Under the pieces are notes generated by a model. The model was not told the DNA's origin, did no database searches, and worked only from the letters and a program-made list of their open reading frames with translations. This document shows, piece after piece, positions 46,450 to 54,011 of a DNA stretch of 64,000 nucleotides. The stretch's first letter is position 1; each line of letters opens with the position of its first letter. Location: contig NZ_JACHMY010000001.1 in NCBI RefSeq assembly GCF_014205135.1, positions 3,658,001 to 3,722,000 of the forward strand, given 5' to 3'. Position numbers and translations under genes: made by a program. This DNA comes from Kribbella italica (GTDB lineage Bacteria; Actinomycetota; Actinomycetes; Propionibacteriales; Kribbellaceae).

Positions 46450-46475
46450 GATGCATCGGAGGCCGATGAAGTTGC
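46450..46475 (-). promoter_or_regulatory. ECF-type promoter of array copy 1
   Basis: GCAAC (46475-46471), 16-base spacer, GCATC (46454-46450). The start GTG is only 8 bases beyond the -10 box. The boxes lie in the 53-base gap to the divergent GNAT-Nudix gene. Confidence 0.62.
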
Positions 46476-46494
46476 GTCGGGTACCGTTCCGGAC

Positions 46495-47520
46495 GTGACT
46501 GGTGTGCCGCCGCAACCGACGCTGACCGACGGAGACCTCACGCTGCGCCCCTGGCGCGACGAGGACCTCGACATCGCGCACGGACTCGCCGACGACCAGA
46601 TGGTCCGCTGGTTCGGCCTGGCCGGTACGCCGCCGCGGTCCGAGCTGGCCGACGCGGTCGAGCGGTCGCGGCGCGCGTACGCCGAGGAGCGGTCGGTGGT
46701 GAACTTCGTCGTCGAGCTGGCCGGCGAGACCGGCCCGGTCGGGACGGTCGAGGTCCGGCGGATCTCACCGGGCGTCGGCGCGGTCACCTGGACGACGTAC
46801 AAGCCCTATCGCGGCCGCCAGATCGCGCGGCGCGCGGTCCGGGTGCTGGTGGTCTACGCGTTCGGCGAGCTCGGGCTCGACCGGCTGCAGGTCCACGTCG
46901 ACCCGGACAACCGGGCCGCGGCGCGGGTCGCGATCCGCTCCGGTTTCCGGCGCGAGGGGCTGCTGCGCGGCGGCGCCGTCCTGCAGGGTGAGCGGCGGGA
47001 CGTCGCGGTGTACGGGCTGCGGCGCGACGATCCGCGGGCCGACACGTTGTCCGGCTGGACCGCGCTGATGGACTCGGTGCTGCCGAAGAAGCGCGTGATC
47101 GCCCACGTCGTCGTACGGGATCCGGCCGGGCGTGTGCTGCTGTGCAAGGTGAGCTACAAGAAGGACCTCGAGCTGCCCGGTGGCGTGGTCGAGCCGGACG
47201 AGGACCCACTGACCGGCGCCCGGCGCGAGATGGAGGAAGAGCTCGGGACGGCCCTGCCGGTGCACGGCGTGCTCGCGATCGACTGGCTGCCGCGCTGGGA
47301 GGGCTGGGGCGACGCGATCGAGATCCTGTACGACGGCGGGGTGCACGACGCGTCGCTGCTCTCGACGCTGCGACCGGACGGCTTCGAGATCCTCGGCCTG
47401 GACTGGTACGCGCCGGAGGACCTGGCCGGGCTGGTCTCGCCCCTCAACGCGCGCCGGCTGCCGGTCCTGCTGGCCGACCCCTCTGTACTCCACAACCTGC
47501 GCGACGGGTCGCCGTACTAG
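46495..47520 (+). CDS. GNAT acetyltransferase-Nudix hydrolase fusion
   Basis: 341 residues from GTG 46495. Residues 1 to about 180 are a RimJ/RimL-type GNAT domain (LTLRPWRDEDLDIAHGLADD, YRGRQIARRAVRVLVVYAF, VHVDPDNRAAARVAIRSGFR). From about residue 200 there is a Nudix domain with the box GGVVEPDEDPLTGARREMEEELG in two pieces: GGVVEPDEDP and REMEEELG, all Nudix-box residues kept. The two activities would act on an amino group and on a nucleoside diphosphate-linked compound; the real substrates are unknown. Its stop shares CTAG with the convergent sigma-factor gene. Confidence 0.85.
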   Translation: MTGVPPQPTLTDGDLTLRPWRDEDLDIAHGLADDQMVRWFGLAGTPPRSELADAVERSRRAYAEERSVVNFVVELAGETGPVGTVEVRRISPGVGAVTWTTYKPYRGRQIARRAVRVLVVYAFGELGLDRLQVHVDPDNRAAARVAIRSGFRREGLLRGGAVLQGERRDVAVYGLRRDDPRADTLSGWTALMDSVLPKKRVIAHVVVRDPAGRVLLCKVSYKKDLELPGGVVEPDEDPLTGARREMEEELGTALPVHGVLAIDWLPRWEGWGDAIEILYDGGVHDASLLSTLRPDGFEILGLDWYAPEDLAGLVSPLNARRLPVLLADPSVLHNLRDGSPY

Positions 47521-48821
47521 TCCGGAACAGCATCGCCGTGCGTGGTCGGCAACGATGCCCGCCGACGACTCAGGAAACGTTGCTCGGCGCCGTTCGCGGT
47601 CAGTGCGATCGCCGCGTCGTACTCGCGTGCGGCCTCGTCCGGCCGGCCCAGCCGGGCCAGGACGTCGGCGCGCGCGGCCGGCAGGTAGGCGTACGCCTTC
47701 AGTGCCGACTCCTTGCCCAGGGCATCCAACTCGCCGAGGACCTCGGCCAGGTCCGCGCCCGGGACCAGGCTCTGCGCCGCCGCCCGGTTGAGCGCGACGA
47801 TCGGCGACGGCCAGCCGACCAGCATCGCGTCGTACATCCGGACGACCTGCACCCAGTCGGTCCGCTCCCAGCTCGGCGCGGTCACGTGCAGCCCGGCAAT
47901 GGCCGCCTGCAAGGCGAATCGGCCGGGCCCCGGCGACTGACCGCCGGTTGCTCTGGCGCTCCGCTCCCCCTGCCGCAGTGCCGCCGTCGCGCGGCTGACG
48001 CCTTCGGCGAGCATCTTGATGTCCCACCGCGAGCGGTCCTGGTCGGCGAGCAGCACCAGTTCGCCGTCCTCGCTCACCCGCGCGTCGCCTCGCGCCTGCG
48101 TCATCAACAGCAACGCCAGCAGGGACTGCGGCTCGGGCTCGTCAGGCATCAGCCGCACCAGCAGTTGTGCCAGCTCGATCGCTCGCCCGGTCAGGTCCGC
48201 CCGCGTCAGCTCCGGCCCGGCCGCGACGTGCCCGGCGGTGTAAACAAGCTGCACCACCGTCAGTACGACGTCCAGCCGGCTCGCAAGCTCGTCGTCGGCC
48301 GGAATCCGGTACGGGATCCCGGCCGCGGCGATCTTCTTCTTCGCCCGGGTGATCCGCGCCGCCGCCGTCGCCTCGCTGATCAGCAGGCCCGCCGCGACCT
48401 CGCGCGTCGTCAGGCCGCAGATCAGGCGCAACGTCAACGCCACCTGGGCGTCCCGCGCCAGCGCCGGGTGGCAGCAGGTGAACACCAGCCGGAGCGGGTC
48501 GGTCGGCTGGTCGTCTGCCTGACCGCCGTACGCCGTACTGCCGACCTCCTCGACGAGCAGCGGGAGCTTGCGCCGCAGCGTCGTCTCGCGGCGGAGCTTG
48601 TCCAGCGCGAGCCGCTTGGCGACGGTCGTCAGCCAGCCGGCCGGGTTGTCCGGGATCTGCTCGGGCCAGGTCCGCAGGGCACGGACGAAGGCCTCCTGCG
48701 CACAGTCCTCGGCGAGATCGAGGTCGCGCGTCACCCGCACGGTCGAGGCCAGCACCACCGACCAGCACTCCCGGTGCGCCGCCTCGACCCGCTCGGCCAC
48801 CACCCGAGCACTTGCTCCCAC
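47517..48821 (-). CDS. ECF RNA polymerase sigma factor (ECF42-type, with C-terminal extension)
   Basis: 434 residues. Sigma region 2 has DLDLAEDCAQEAFVRALRTW and PAGWLTTVAKRLALDKLRR; sigma region 4 has ICGLTTREVAAGLLISEATA followed by RITRAKKKI. The remaining about 220 residues form the long TPR-like extension (LMPDEPEPQSLLALLLMTQA; SPIVALNRAAA) that marks the ECF42 group, which lacks an anti-sigma factor and is paired with a DGPF protein, encoded here just upstream. The GTG 48821 start has GAGGAG before it. It probably activates its own operon. Confidence 0.9.
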   Translation of the reverse strand: MGASARVVAERVEAAHRECWSVVLASTVRVTRDLDLAEDCAQEAFVRALRTWPEQIPDNPAGWLTTVAKRLALDKLRRETTLRRKLPLLVEEVGSTAYGGQADDQPTDPLRLVFTCCHPALARDAQVALTLRLICGLTTREVAAGLLISEATAAARITRAKKKIAAAGIPYRIPADDELASRLDVVLTVVQLVYTAGHVAAGPELTRADLTGRAIELAQLLVRLMPDEPEPQSLLALLLMTQARGDARVSEDGELVLLADQDRSRWDIKMLAEGVSRATAALRQGERSARATGGQSPGPGRFALQAAIAGLHVTAPSWERTDWVQVVRMYDAMLVGWPSPIVALNRAAAQSLVPGADLAEVLGELDALGKESALKAYAYLPAARADVLARLGRPDEAAREYDAAIALTANGAEQRFLSRRRASLPTTHGDAVPD

Positions 48822-48874
48822 CCTGCAGCTCCTCTCGTGGTGGGGTCCCCGGCGGGGACCCCACCGACAAGCAC

Positions 48875-49243
48875 CTACGCCGGCGGCGCGGCGCCTTCCG
48901 AGGTGTCCATCACCGGACGGACCTCGATGTTGCCCGACGGGACGAGCTTGGCCAGGGCCAGCGCCTGGTCCAGGTCCTTGGCCTCCACGATGTAGAACCC
49001 GCCGAGCGCTTCCTTGGTCTCGATGAACGGGCCGTCGGTGACCAGCGGCTCACCCTCGCCCTTCTTGATCGTGCTCGCGGTCGACGACGGCAGCAGCGCC
49101 TCGCCGCCGACGACCCGTGCCCCCGCCGCTTCCACAGCCGCCATGAACTCGGTGTGCAGCTTCATCTGCTGCTGCCACTCCTCGGCGGTCACCTGGTCGT
49201 ACCACTCCTCGCTGTCGAAGAGCATGAACATGTACTGCGCCAT
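48875..49243 (-). CDS. YCII/DGPF-domain protein
   Basis: 122 residues. QYMFMLFDSEEWYDQVTAEE, then the signature TDGPFIETKEALGGFYIVEA, and a DLDQALALAKLVPSGNIEVR tail. DGPF proteins are dimeric ferredoxin-like folds that accompany ECF41 and ECF42 sigma factors and may modulate them; the exact role is unknown. The gene precedes the sigma gene by 53 bases on the same strand. ATG 49243 or GTG 49246 start. Confidence 0.88.
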   Translation of the reverse strand: MAQYMFMLFDSEEWYDQVTAEEWQQQMKLHTEFMAAVEAAGARVVGGEALLPSSTASTIKKGEGEPLVTDGPFIETKEALGGFYIVEAKDLDQALALAKLVPSGNIEVRPVMDTSEGAAPPA

Positions 49244-49283
49244 CACGGGCTCCCTCGTTGTGGGGTTCTACTGACATCTTGCT

Positions 49284-49310
49284 GACGATCGCGCCCGGGC
49301 GGAATCGACA
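49284..49310 (-). promoter_or_regulatory. Candidate ECF42 autoregulated promoter
   Basis: On the minus strand TGTCGA (49310-49305) and CGTC (49287-49284) with 17 bases between, about 40 bases before the DGPF gene. TGTCGA with CGA/TC-like -10 boxes is the motif described for ECF42 targets. Confidence 0.55.
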
Positions 49311-49334
49311 AAGCCGTTCGGCAACTTTGCGTGT

Positions 49335-49348
49335 GGGTCACGTGACCC
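49335..49348. promoter_or_regulatory. 14-bp perfect palindrome upstream of the monooxygenase gene
   Basis: GGGTCACGTGACCC, 73 bases before the GTG start of the flavin monooxygenase gene and between it and the divergent DGPF gene. Probable dimer-binding operator; the regulator is not identified. Confidence 0.5.
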
Positions 49349-49369
49349 GGGGTGCCCGGGCGTGGCGTA

Positions 49370-49391
49370 TTGTTGACGAAGCACTCAACAA
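49370..49391. promoter_or_regulatory. Inverted repeat upstream of the monooxygenase gene
   Basis: TTGTTGA-N8-TCAACAA, a perfect 7-base inverted repeat with 8-base spacer, 30 bases before the start. It overlaps the expected promoter and looks like a TetR- or MarR-type operator. Confidence 0.55.
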
Positions 49392-49421
49392 GCGGCCCCC
49401 GGCCGCGGCAGGGAGGCACGC

Positions 49422-50855
49422 GTGGAGCACCTGGACGTCCTGATCGTCGGCGCCGGCCTGTCCGGCATCGGTGCGGCGTACCGCCTGCAGACGCAGAGCC
49501 CCGAGCGCTCGTACGCCGTACTGGAGGGGCGCGAGGACCTCGGCGGGACCTGGGACCTGTTCCGCTACCCGGGGATCCGGTCGGACTCGGACATGTTCAC
49601 GCTCGGCTTCCCGTTCCACCCGTGGACGGCGGCCAAGGCGATCGCGGACGGGCCGTCGATCCTGCAGTACCTGCGCGAGACCGCGTCGACGTACGGGATC
49701 ACGTCGAAGATCCGCTTCGGGCGCCGGGTCGTGTCGGCGTCCTGGTCGACGGCCGACGCGCGGTGGACGGTGGAGACGCCGGCGGAGTCGTACACGTGCA
49801 ACTTCCTGTACGTGTGCAGCGGCTACTACGACTACGACAGCGGGTACGTCGTCGACTTCCCGGGCCTGTCGTCGTACGAGGGGCGGGTGGTGCACCCGCA
49901 GCACTGGCCGGACGATCTCGACTACACCGGCAAGCGCGTCGTCGTGATCGGGAGCGGCGCGACGGCGGTCACGCTGGTGCCCGCGATGGCCGGGCGGGCC
50001 GAGCACGTGACGATGCTGCAGCGTTCGCCGTCGTACATCGCCTCCCGGCCGGCCGTTGACGCGGTCTCCGACCGGCTGCGCGCTGTCCTGCCGGAAGGGC
50101 TCGCCCACCGCGTGATCCGTGGGAAGAACGTGGCCTTCAGCTCCCTTGCGTACGGCGCCTTCCGCCGTTTTCCCGCTCACGCCGCGGCCTTCCTCAACAA
50201 GGCGGCGGCCCGCCAGCTCCCGTCGTCGATCCCCGCCGATCCGCACTTCGTCCCGCGCTACAAACCGTGGGACCAGCGGCTGTGCCTGGTCCCGGACTCC
50301 GACCTGTTCCGGGCCTTCCGCAAGGGCAGCGCGTCGATTCAGACCGACGAGATCGACACCTTCACTCCCGACGGCATCCTCCTGCGGTCCGGCGAACACC
50401 TCCCCGCCGACGTCGTCGTCACCGCCACCGGCCTGAAGATGGTTGCCCTCGGCAAGATCGCGTTGACCGTCGACGGCCGCGCCGTTTCCGTCGGCGACAC
50501 CTTCGTCTACCGCGGCATGATGCTCAGCGGCGTGCCCAACCTCGCCTGGTGCATCGGCTACACGAACAACTCCTGGACCCTGCGCTCCGACCTCACGTCG
50601 CAGTACGTGTGCCGGCTGCTCAACCACATGGCGCGCACGGGGACAGAGGTCTGCCTCCCCGAGATCGCCGCCGAGGAGTACACGAAACCCGCCCGCCCGG
50701 TCGTCGACCTCACCTCCGGCTACATCCAGCGCGCCGCCGCGCTACTCCCCCGCCAGGGCACCACGGGCCCATGGCGCCTCCGGCAGAACTACCCGCGAGA
50801 TCTGGTGGCCCTCCGCTTCGGCAAGCTGACCAACCCGGATCTCCACTTCAGCTGA
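49422..50855 (+). CDS. Baeyer-Villiger-type FAD monooxygenase
   Basis: 477 residues, EthA-like class B flavoprotein. FAD motif LDVLIVGAGLSGIGAAYRLQ, then GGTWDLFRYPGIRSDSDMFT (the conserved FAD-site GGTWDxxRYPGxxxD), the BVMO-type FPGLSSYEGRVVHPQHWP, the NADPH motif VVVIGSGATAVTL, and SPSYIASRP. It would insert oxygen next to a ketone or oxidise a thio/amine group. GTG 49422 has GGGAGG ahead. It is divergent from the ECF42-DGPF operon and preceded by two palindromes. Confidence 0.9.
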   Translation: MEHLDVLIVGAGLSGIGAAYRLQTQSPERSYAVLEGREDLGGTWDLFRYPGIRSDSDMFTLGFPFHPWTAAKAIADGPSILQYLRETASTYGITSKIRFGRRVVSASWSTADARWTVETPAESYTCNFLYVCSGYYDYDSGYVVDFPGLSSYEGRVVHPQHWPDDLDYTGKRVVVIGSGATAVTLVPAMAGRAEHVTMLQRSPSYIASRPAVDAVSDRLRAVLPEGLAHRVIRGKNVAFSSLAYGAFRRFPAHAAAFLNKAAARQLPSSIPADPHFVPRYKPWDQRLCLVPDSDLFRAFRKGSASIQTDEIDTFTPDGILLRSGEHLPADVVVTATGLKMVALGKIALTVDGRAVSVGDTFVYRGMMLSGVPNLAWCIGYTNNSWTLRSDLTSQYVCRLLNHMARTGTEVCLPEIAAEEYTKPARPVVDLTSGYIQRAAALLPRQGTTGPWRLRQNYPRDLVALRFGKLTNPDLHFS

Positions 50856-51177
50856 GGTCCTGCACGTCGCGGACGACGCCGACCAGGCGTGGGCCGAGGC
50901 GGCGCCGGGGATCGCTTACCTGGAAGGGCAGATCGCCACGTACGGCGGACGCGGCGACCTGCCGGAGCCCCGGCGGGACGACTACTTGGTGGGGACGCCT
51001 GAGGAGGTGTCGGAGCGGCTCGTCGCGCTTCACCACGACGTACGGTTCGAGCATTTCGCGCACTGGGCTCGGCTGCCGGGACTCTCGCACGTCCGGGCGA
51101 TGGAGAGCCTTGAGTTGATCGCCAGTGAGGTCCTGCCTGGGGTCATGGGGCAACTCCGAGGCCGCGGAAGTGCTTGA
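50856..51177 (+). pseudogene. 3' remnant of a luciferase-like (F420/FMN) monooxygenase gene
   Basis: About 106 codons in one open frame starting directly after the monooxygenase stop: VLHVADDADQAWAEAAPGIA, then DDYLVGTPEEVSERLVALHH, FEHFAHWARLPGLSHVRAME and SLELIASEVLPGVMGQLRG. This is the C-terminal end of an LLM-class oxidoreductase. The N-terminal two thirds are missing and there is no start codon or Shine-Dalgarno before ATG/GTG codons deep inside. It is probably a deletion product. Confidence 0.75.
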
Positions 51178-51186
51178 GCCGCCCCG

Positions 51187-52350
51187 TCAGCTGATCGGCG
51201 CGGGTGGGGGCGGGCCGACGTACCGGGCGGCCGGGCGAATCACCTTGCCCTCGTCCGCCTGCTCCAGAATGTTGGCGGTCCAGCCGATCACCCGGCTGGT
51301 GGCGAACGTCGGCGTGAACATCGAGCGCGGCAGCCCGCACAGCTCCATCACCACACCGGCGTAGAACTCGACGTTGGCGTACAGGTTCCGCCCGGGCTTC
51401 AGCTCGGCCAGTACGTCGACCACCGTGCGCTCGACCGTGACCGCGAAGTCGACGAGGTCCCCGCCGAAACCCTGCGCGATGTCCCGGAGCATCAGCGAGC
51501 GCGGGTCGTCGGTGCGGTAGACGGCGTGGCCGAAGCCCATGATCCGGTCGCCGCTCGCGACCTTCGCCCGGACCCACGCGTCCGCGCGGTCCGGCGTACC
51601 GATCTCGTCCAGGCTGGCCAGCGCTCGATCCGGCGCGCCACCGTGCAACGGACCCGAGAACGCACCGAGCGCTCCGGCGACGGCCGACACCACGTCCGCC
51701 CCGGTCGACGCGATCACGCGCGCGGTGAACGTCGACGCGTTGAACCCGTGGTCGATCGTCGCGATCAGGTAGCTCTCGATCGCCGCGACCTGCTGCGCGG
51801 ACGGCTCTTCGCCGTTGACGAGGTAGAGCCAGTTCGCCGCCGCGCTGAGGTCGTCGCGCGGTTCGAGCGGCTGATCGCCCCGCCGCAGCCGGTGCAGGGC
51901 CGCGAGGATCGTTGGCGTCACCGCGCACACCAGCATGGCGTCGGCCTTGCGCCGCGCCCGGTCGACGTCCCACAACGGCGGCAGGTCGCGCGCGGCCGCC
52001 AGGACCGACAAGGCCGTCCGCAGTCCGGCCAGCGGCTTCTCCCGTACGCCGGCCGCCGCGCCTGCCGCGGCAACAGCGGGCAGGATCTCCCGCACTTCGT
52101 CCGGCAGCACCCGCAGCGGAGCGACCTCGGCCAGGAACTGCTCCCGCTCCCCCGCGGTCGGCAGCCGACCCTCGAGCATCAGGAACCAGACGTCCTCGAC
52201 CGTCTTCGTCTTCGCCAGCTCGATCGCCGAGTACTGGCGGTAGTGGTAGAAGCCTTCGTCACCGCGTACGTCGCCCAGCTCGGTCTCCGTCACGACGACG
52301 TTCCGCAGCCCGGGCGGGACCTCGAAGAGTTGATCCACATTGATTGACAT
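51187..52350 (-). CDS. Citrate synthase family protein
   Basis: 387 residues. Condenses acetyl-CoA or a related acyl-CoA with an oxoacid. Catalytic His residues are in SGPLHGGAPDRA and IMGFGHAVYRTDDPR. The position of the catalytic Asp (usually N-V-D-F-Y) reads NVEFYAGVV, an Asp-to-Glu change also plausible as subfamily-specific. The N-terminus has GDEGFYHYRQYSAIELAKTK and a VWFLMLEGRLPT segment typical of the type. ATG 52350 (MSINVDQLFE) chosen. It is divergent from a second, HTH-bearing citrate-synthase-like gene, so the pair probably works or is regulated together. Confidence 0.88.
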   Translation of the reverse strand: MSINVDQLFEVPPGLRNVVVTETELGDVRGDEGFYHYRQYSAIELAKTKTVEDVWFLMLEGRLPTAGEREQFLAEVAPLRVLPDEVREILPAVAAAGAAAGVREKPLAGLRTALSVLAAARDLPPLWDVDRARRKADAMLVCAVTPTILAALHRLRRGDQPLEPRDDLSAAANWLYLVNGEEPSAQQVAAIESYLIATIDHGFNASTFTARVIASTGADVVSAVAGALGAFSGPLHGGAPDRALASLDEIGTPDRADAWVRAKVASGDRIMGFGHAVYRTDDPRSLMLRDIAQGFGGDLVDFAVTVERTVVDVLAELKPGRNLYANVEFYAGVVMELCGLPRSMFTPTFATSRVIGWTANILEQADEGKVIRPAARYVGPPPPAPIS

Positions 52351-52385
52351 GGATTCAAATTGATCGCTGAATCCACTATTGTCAA

Positions 52386-52402
52386 TGTTGATCAAGTCAA
52401 CA
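52386..52402. promoter_or_regulatory. Inverted repeat in the divergent citrate-synthase promoter region
   Basis: TGTTGA-TCAAG-TCAACA between the two citrate-synthase-like genes, within an AT-rich 73-base gap containing further TTGA/TCAA words, including the palindrome TTGATCAA. Possible binding site for the HTH domain of the plus-strand protein. Confidence 0.5.
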
Positions 52403-52423
52403 TCAACGTTCCTGGAGCCTGGC

Positions 52424-53725
52424 GTGCCCGATCCGAGTGACGAGCATTACCTCACCACCGCCGAGGTCGCCGCACGCCTGAAGGTGAAACCCGAGACCGT
52501 CTACGCGTACGTCAGCCGAGGCCTGCTCACCAGCACCCGAGCCCGAGGCCGCCGCGGCAGCCTGTTCGTAGCCGCCGAAGTCGCCCGCCTGGCCGGCCGC
52601 ACCGTCGACCACCCCGGCGCCATCGAACGCATCGAGTCCCAACTGACCCTCATCACCGAGGACGACCTCTACTACCGAGGCCACCGAGTCAGAGACCTGA
52701 CCACCACCCACACCGTCGAATCAGTAGCCACCCTCCTCTGGACCGGCACCCTGCCCACGCCGACTCCCCCTTCGGCGCCCCCCGGAGCCGGGGCGGCGAC
52801 CGGGGTCGGTGCGGGGGCCGGGGCCGGGGTCGGTGCGGGGGCCGGGGCCGGGGTCGGGGCAGGGCCGGTGGGGTTTCCGGCGCCGGTTGACGAAGTCGGA
52901 TTGGCGCGGCGGGCGATGGGGGCGGCTCCGGCGGCCGCTCGGTTGACGGACAAGCTGCGGATCGCGGTCGCCGTACTGGGCGCGGGGGATCCGCTCCGGT
53001 ACGACCTCTCACCTCAGGCTGTCGTACTCACCGCTCGCCGTCTGCTCGGCGTCCTCGTCACTGCACTTTCGGGGCCTGATACTGACTCCTCGCAGACCTT
53101 CGGCAGCCGCCTCCGGCTGAAGCTCGCCCCAAATGCTGCACCGAAGTTGGCGCCGGGTGCCGCGCCTCTGCCGGAGCTGCTGGATGCCGCTGTCATCCTG
53201 CTCGCCGACCACGGGCTCGCCGTGTCGACGATCGCGGCGCGCGTCGCCGCCAGCAGCCGCGCCAACCTGTACGCCGTCATCTCGGCCGGGCTCGGTGCGC
53301 TCGACGGGCATCTGCACGGAGCCGCTCCGACGCTGGCCTACGACTTCCTCGGGCGCGCGCTCGACGATCCGACCAAGGCGTTGTCCGACCAACTCCGGTC
53401 GGGGGAACCAGTTCCCGGGTTCGGGCACACGATCTACCAGGAGCGCGATCCGCGCGCGGAGGTGCTGCTCGGGATGCTCGGGGATCATCCCGTCGTCGCG
53501 ACCGTCGAGGAGCTGACGGCTCGCGTGCCGAGTTTCCCCAACTCGGACCTGGCCTTGGCCGCCGTACTGCACGCGCACGATCTGCCGGGTGAGGCCGGTG
53601 AGGCGCTGTTCGCGATAGCCCGGATGATCGGTTGGACCGCGCACGCGCTGGAGGAGTACGCCGCACCGCCGCTGCGGTTCCGGACGCTGGGGGTCTACAC
53701 GGGTCCGGAGACGTCGACCGACTGA
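52424..53725 (+). CDS. HTH-citrate synthase fusion protein
   Basis: 433 residues from GTG 52424. An N-terminal MerR/excisionase-like helix-turn-helix (YLTTAEVAARLKVKPETVYA, RGLLTSTRARGRRGSLF) is joined to a citrate-synthase-like domain (DLTTTHTVESVATLLWTGTL; LDGHLHGAAPT; VPGFGHTIYQERDPR; RMIGWTAHALEEY). His motifs are present and the Asp region reads FPNSDLALAAV. A Gly/Ala/Val/Pro low-complexity linker, encoded by a perfect 24-bp tandem duplication, interrupts the catalytic part. It may be a regulator sensing CoA metabolites, or a subunit partner of the divergent enzyme. Confidence 0.82.
   Translation: MPDPSDEHYLTTAEVAARLKVKPETVYAYVSRGLLTSTRARGRRGSLFVAAEVARLAGRTVDHPGAIERIESQLTLITEDDLYYRGHRVRDLTTTHTVESVATLLWTGTLPTPTPPSAPPGAGAATGVGAGAGAGVGAGAGAGVGAGPVGFPAPVDEVGLARRAMGAAPAAARLTDKLRIAVAVLGAGDPLRYDLSPQAVVLTARRLLGVLVTALSGPDTDSSQTFGSRLRLKLAPNAAPKLAPGAAPLPELLDAAVILLADHGLAVSTIAARVAASSRANLYAVISAGLGALDGHLHGAAPTLAYDFLGRALDDPTKALSDQLRSGEPVPGFGHTIYQERDPRAEVLLGMLGDHPVVATVEELTARVPSFPNSDLALAAVLHAHDLPGEAGEALFAIARMIGWTAHALEEYAAPPLRFRTLGVYTGPETSTD
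52806..52853 (+). repeat. 24-bp perfect tandem duplication encoding a Gly/Ala linker
   Basis: Two identical 24-base units (52806-52829 and 52830-52853) followed by a partial third, made of G and C runs. It stays in frame as repeating V-G-A-G-A-G-A-G, so it is a likely slippage hot spot. Confidence 0.9.
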
Positions 53726-53841
53726 CGGTCGAGGTCGAGCGTGCCACCGCCGTCCGGCGCGCGTCGATCCGTGCCACGCGATGCCGTGAAGACTCGGCCG
53801 ACCGAGTTCAAGCACGGCGACCCCCCGAGCGGGCACCGGCC

Positions 53842-54006
53842 AGCGCTGTCGGAGGCAAGCCGGCACACGCCCGAGCAACCACCCGGGGCTCGCGCGAGCA
53901 GTGTGGAAGGCAAGCCGGCGCACCCCCGAGCAACCACCCGCGGATCGCGCGAGCGCTGTGGAAGGCAAGCCGGCACGCATCCGAGCAACCACCCGGAGGC
54001 CGCGCG
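53842..54006. repeat. Three 55-bp direct tandem repeats between convergent genes
   Basis: Units at 53842-53896, 53897-53951 and 53952-54006, each beginning AGC-(G/A)-(C/G)-TGT and containing GGCAAGCCGGC and CCGAGCAACCACCCG, differing at about 5-10 positions. They fill most of the 286-base convergent gap between the HTH-citrate synthase gene and the histidine kinase gene. GAGC/GCTC words inside allow weak hairpins. No gene is credible here. A dispersed intergenic repeat or multi-copy terminator is possible. Confidence 0.92.
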
Positions 54007-54011
54007 ATCGG

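Noticed and set aside
53842..54006. CRISPR array
   Set aside because: Repeats are contiguous 55-base units without unique spacers, and there are no cas genes.
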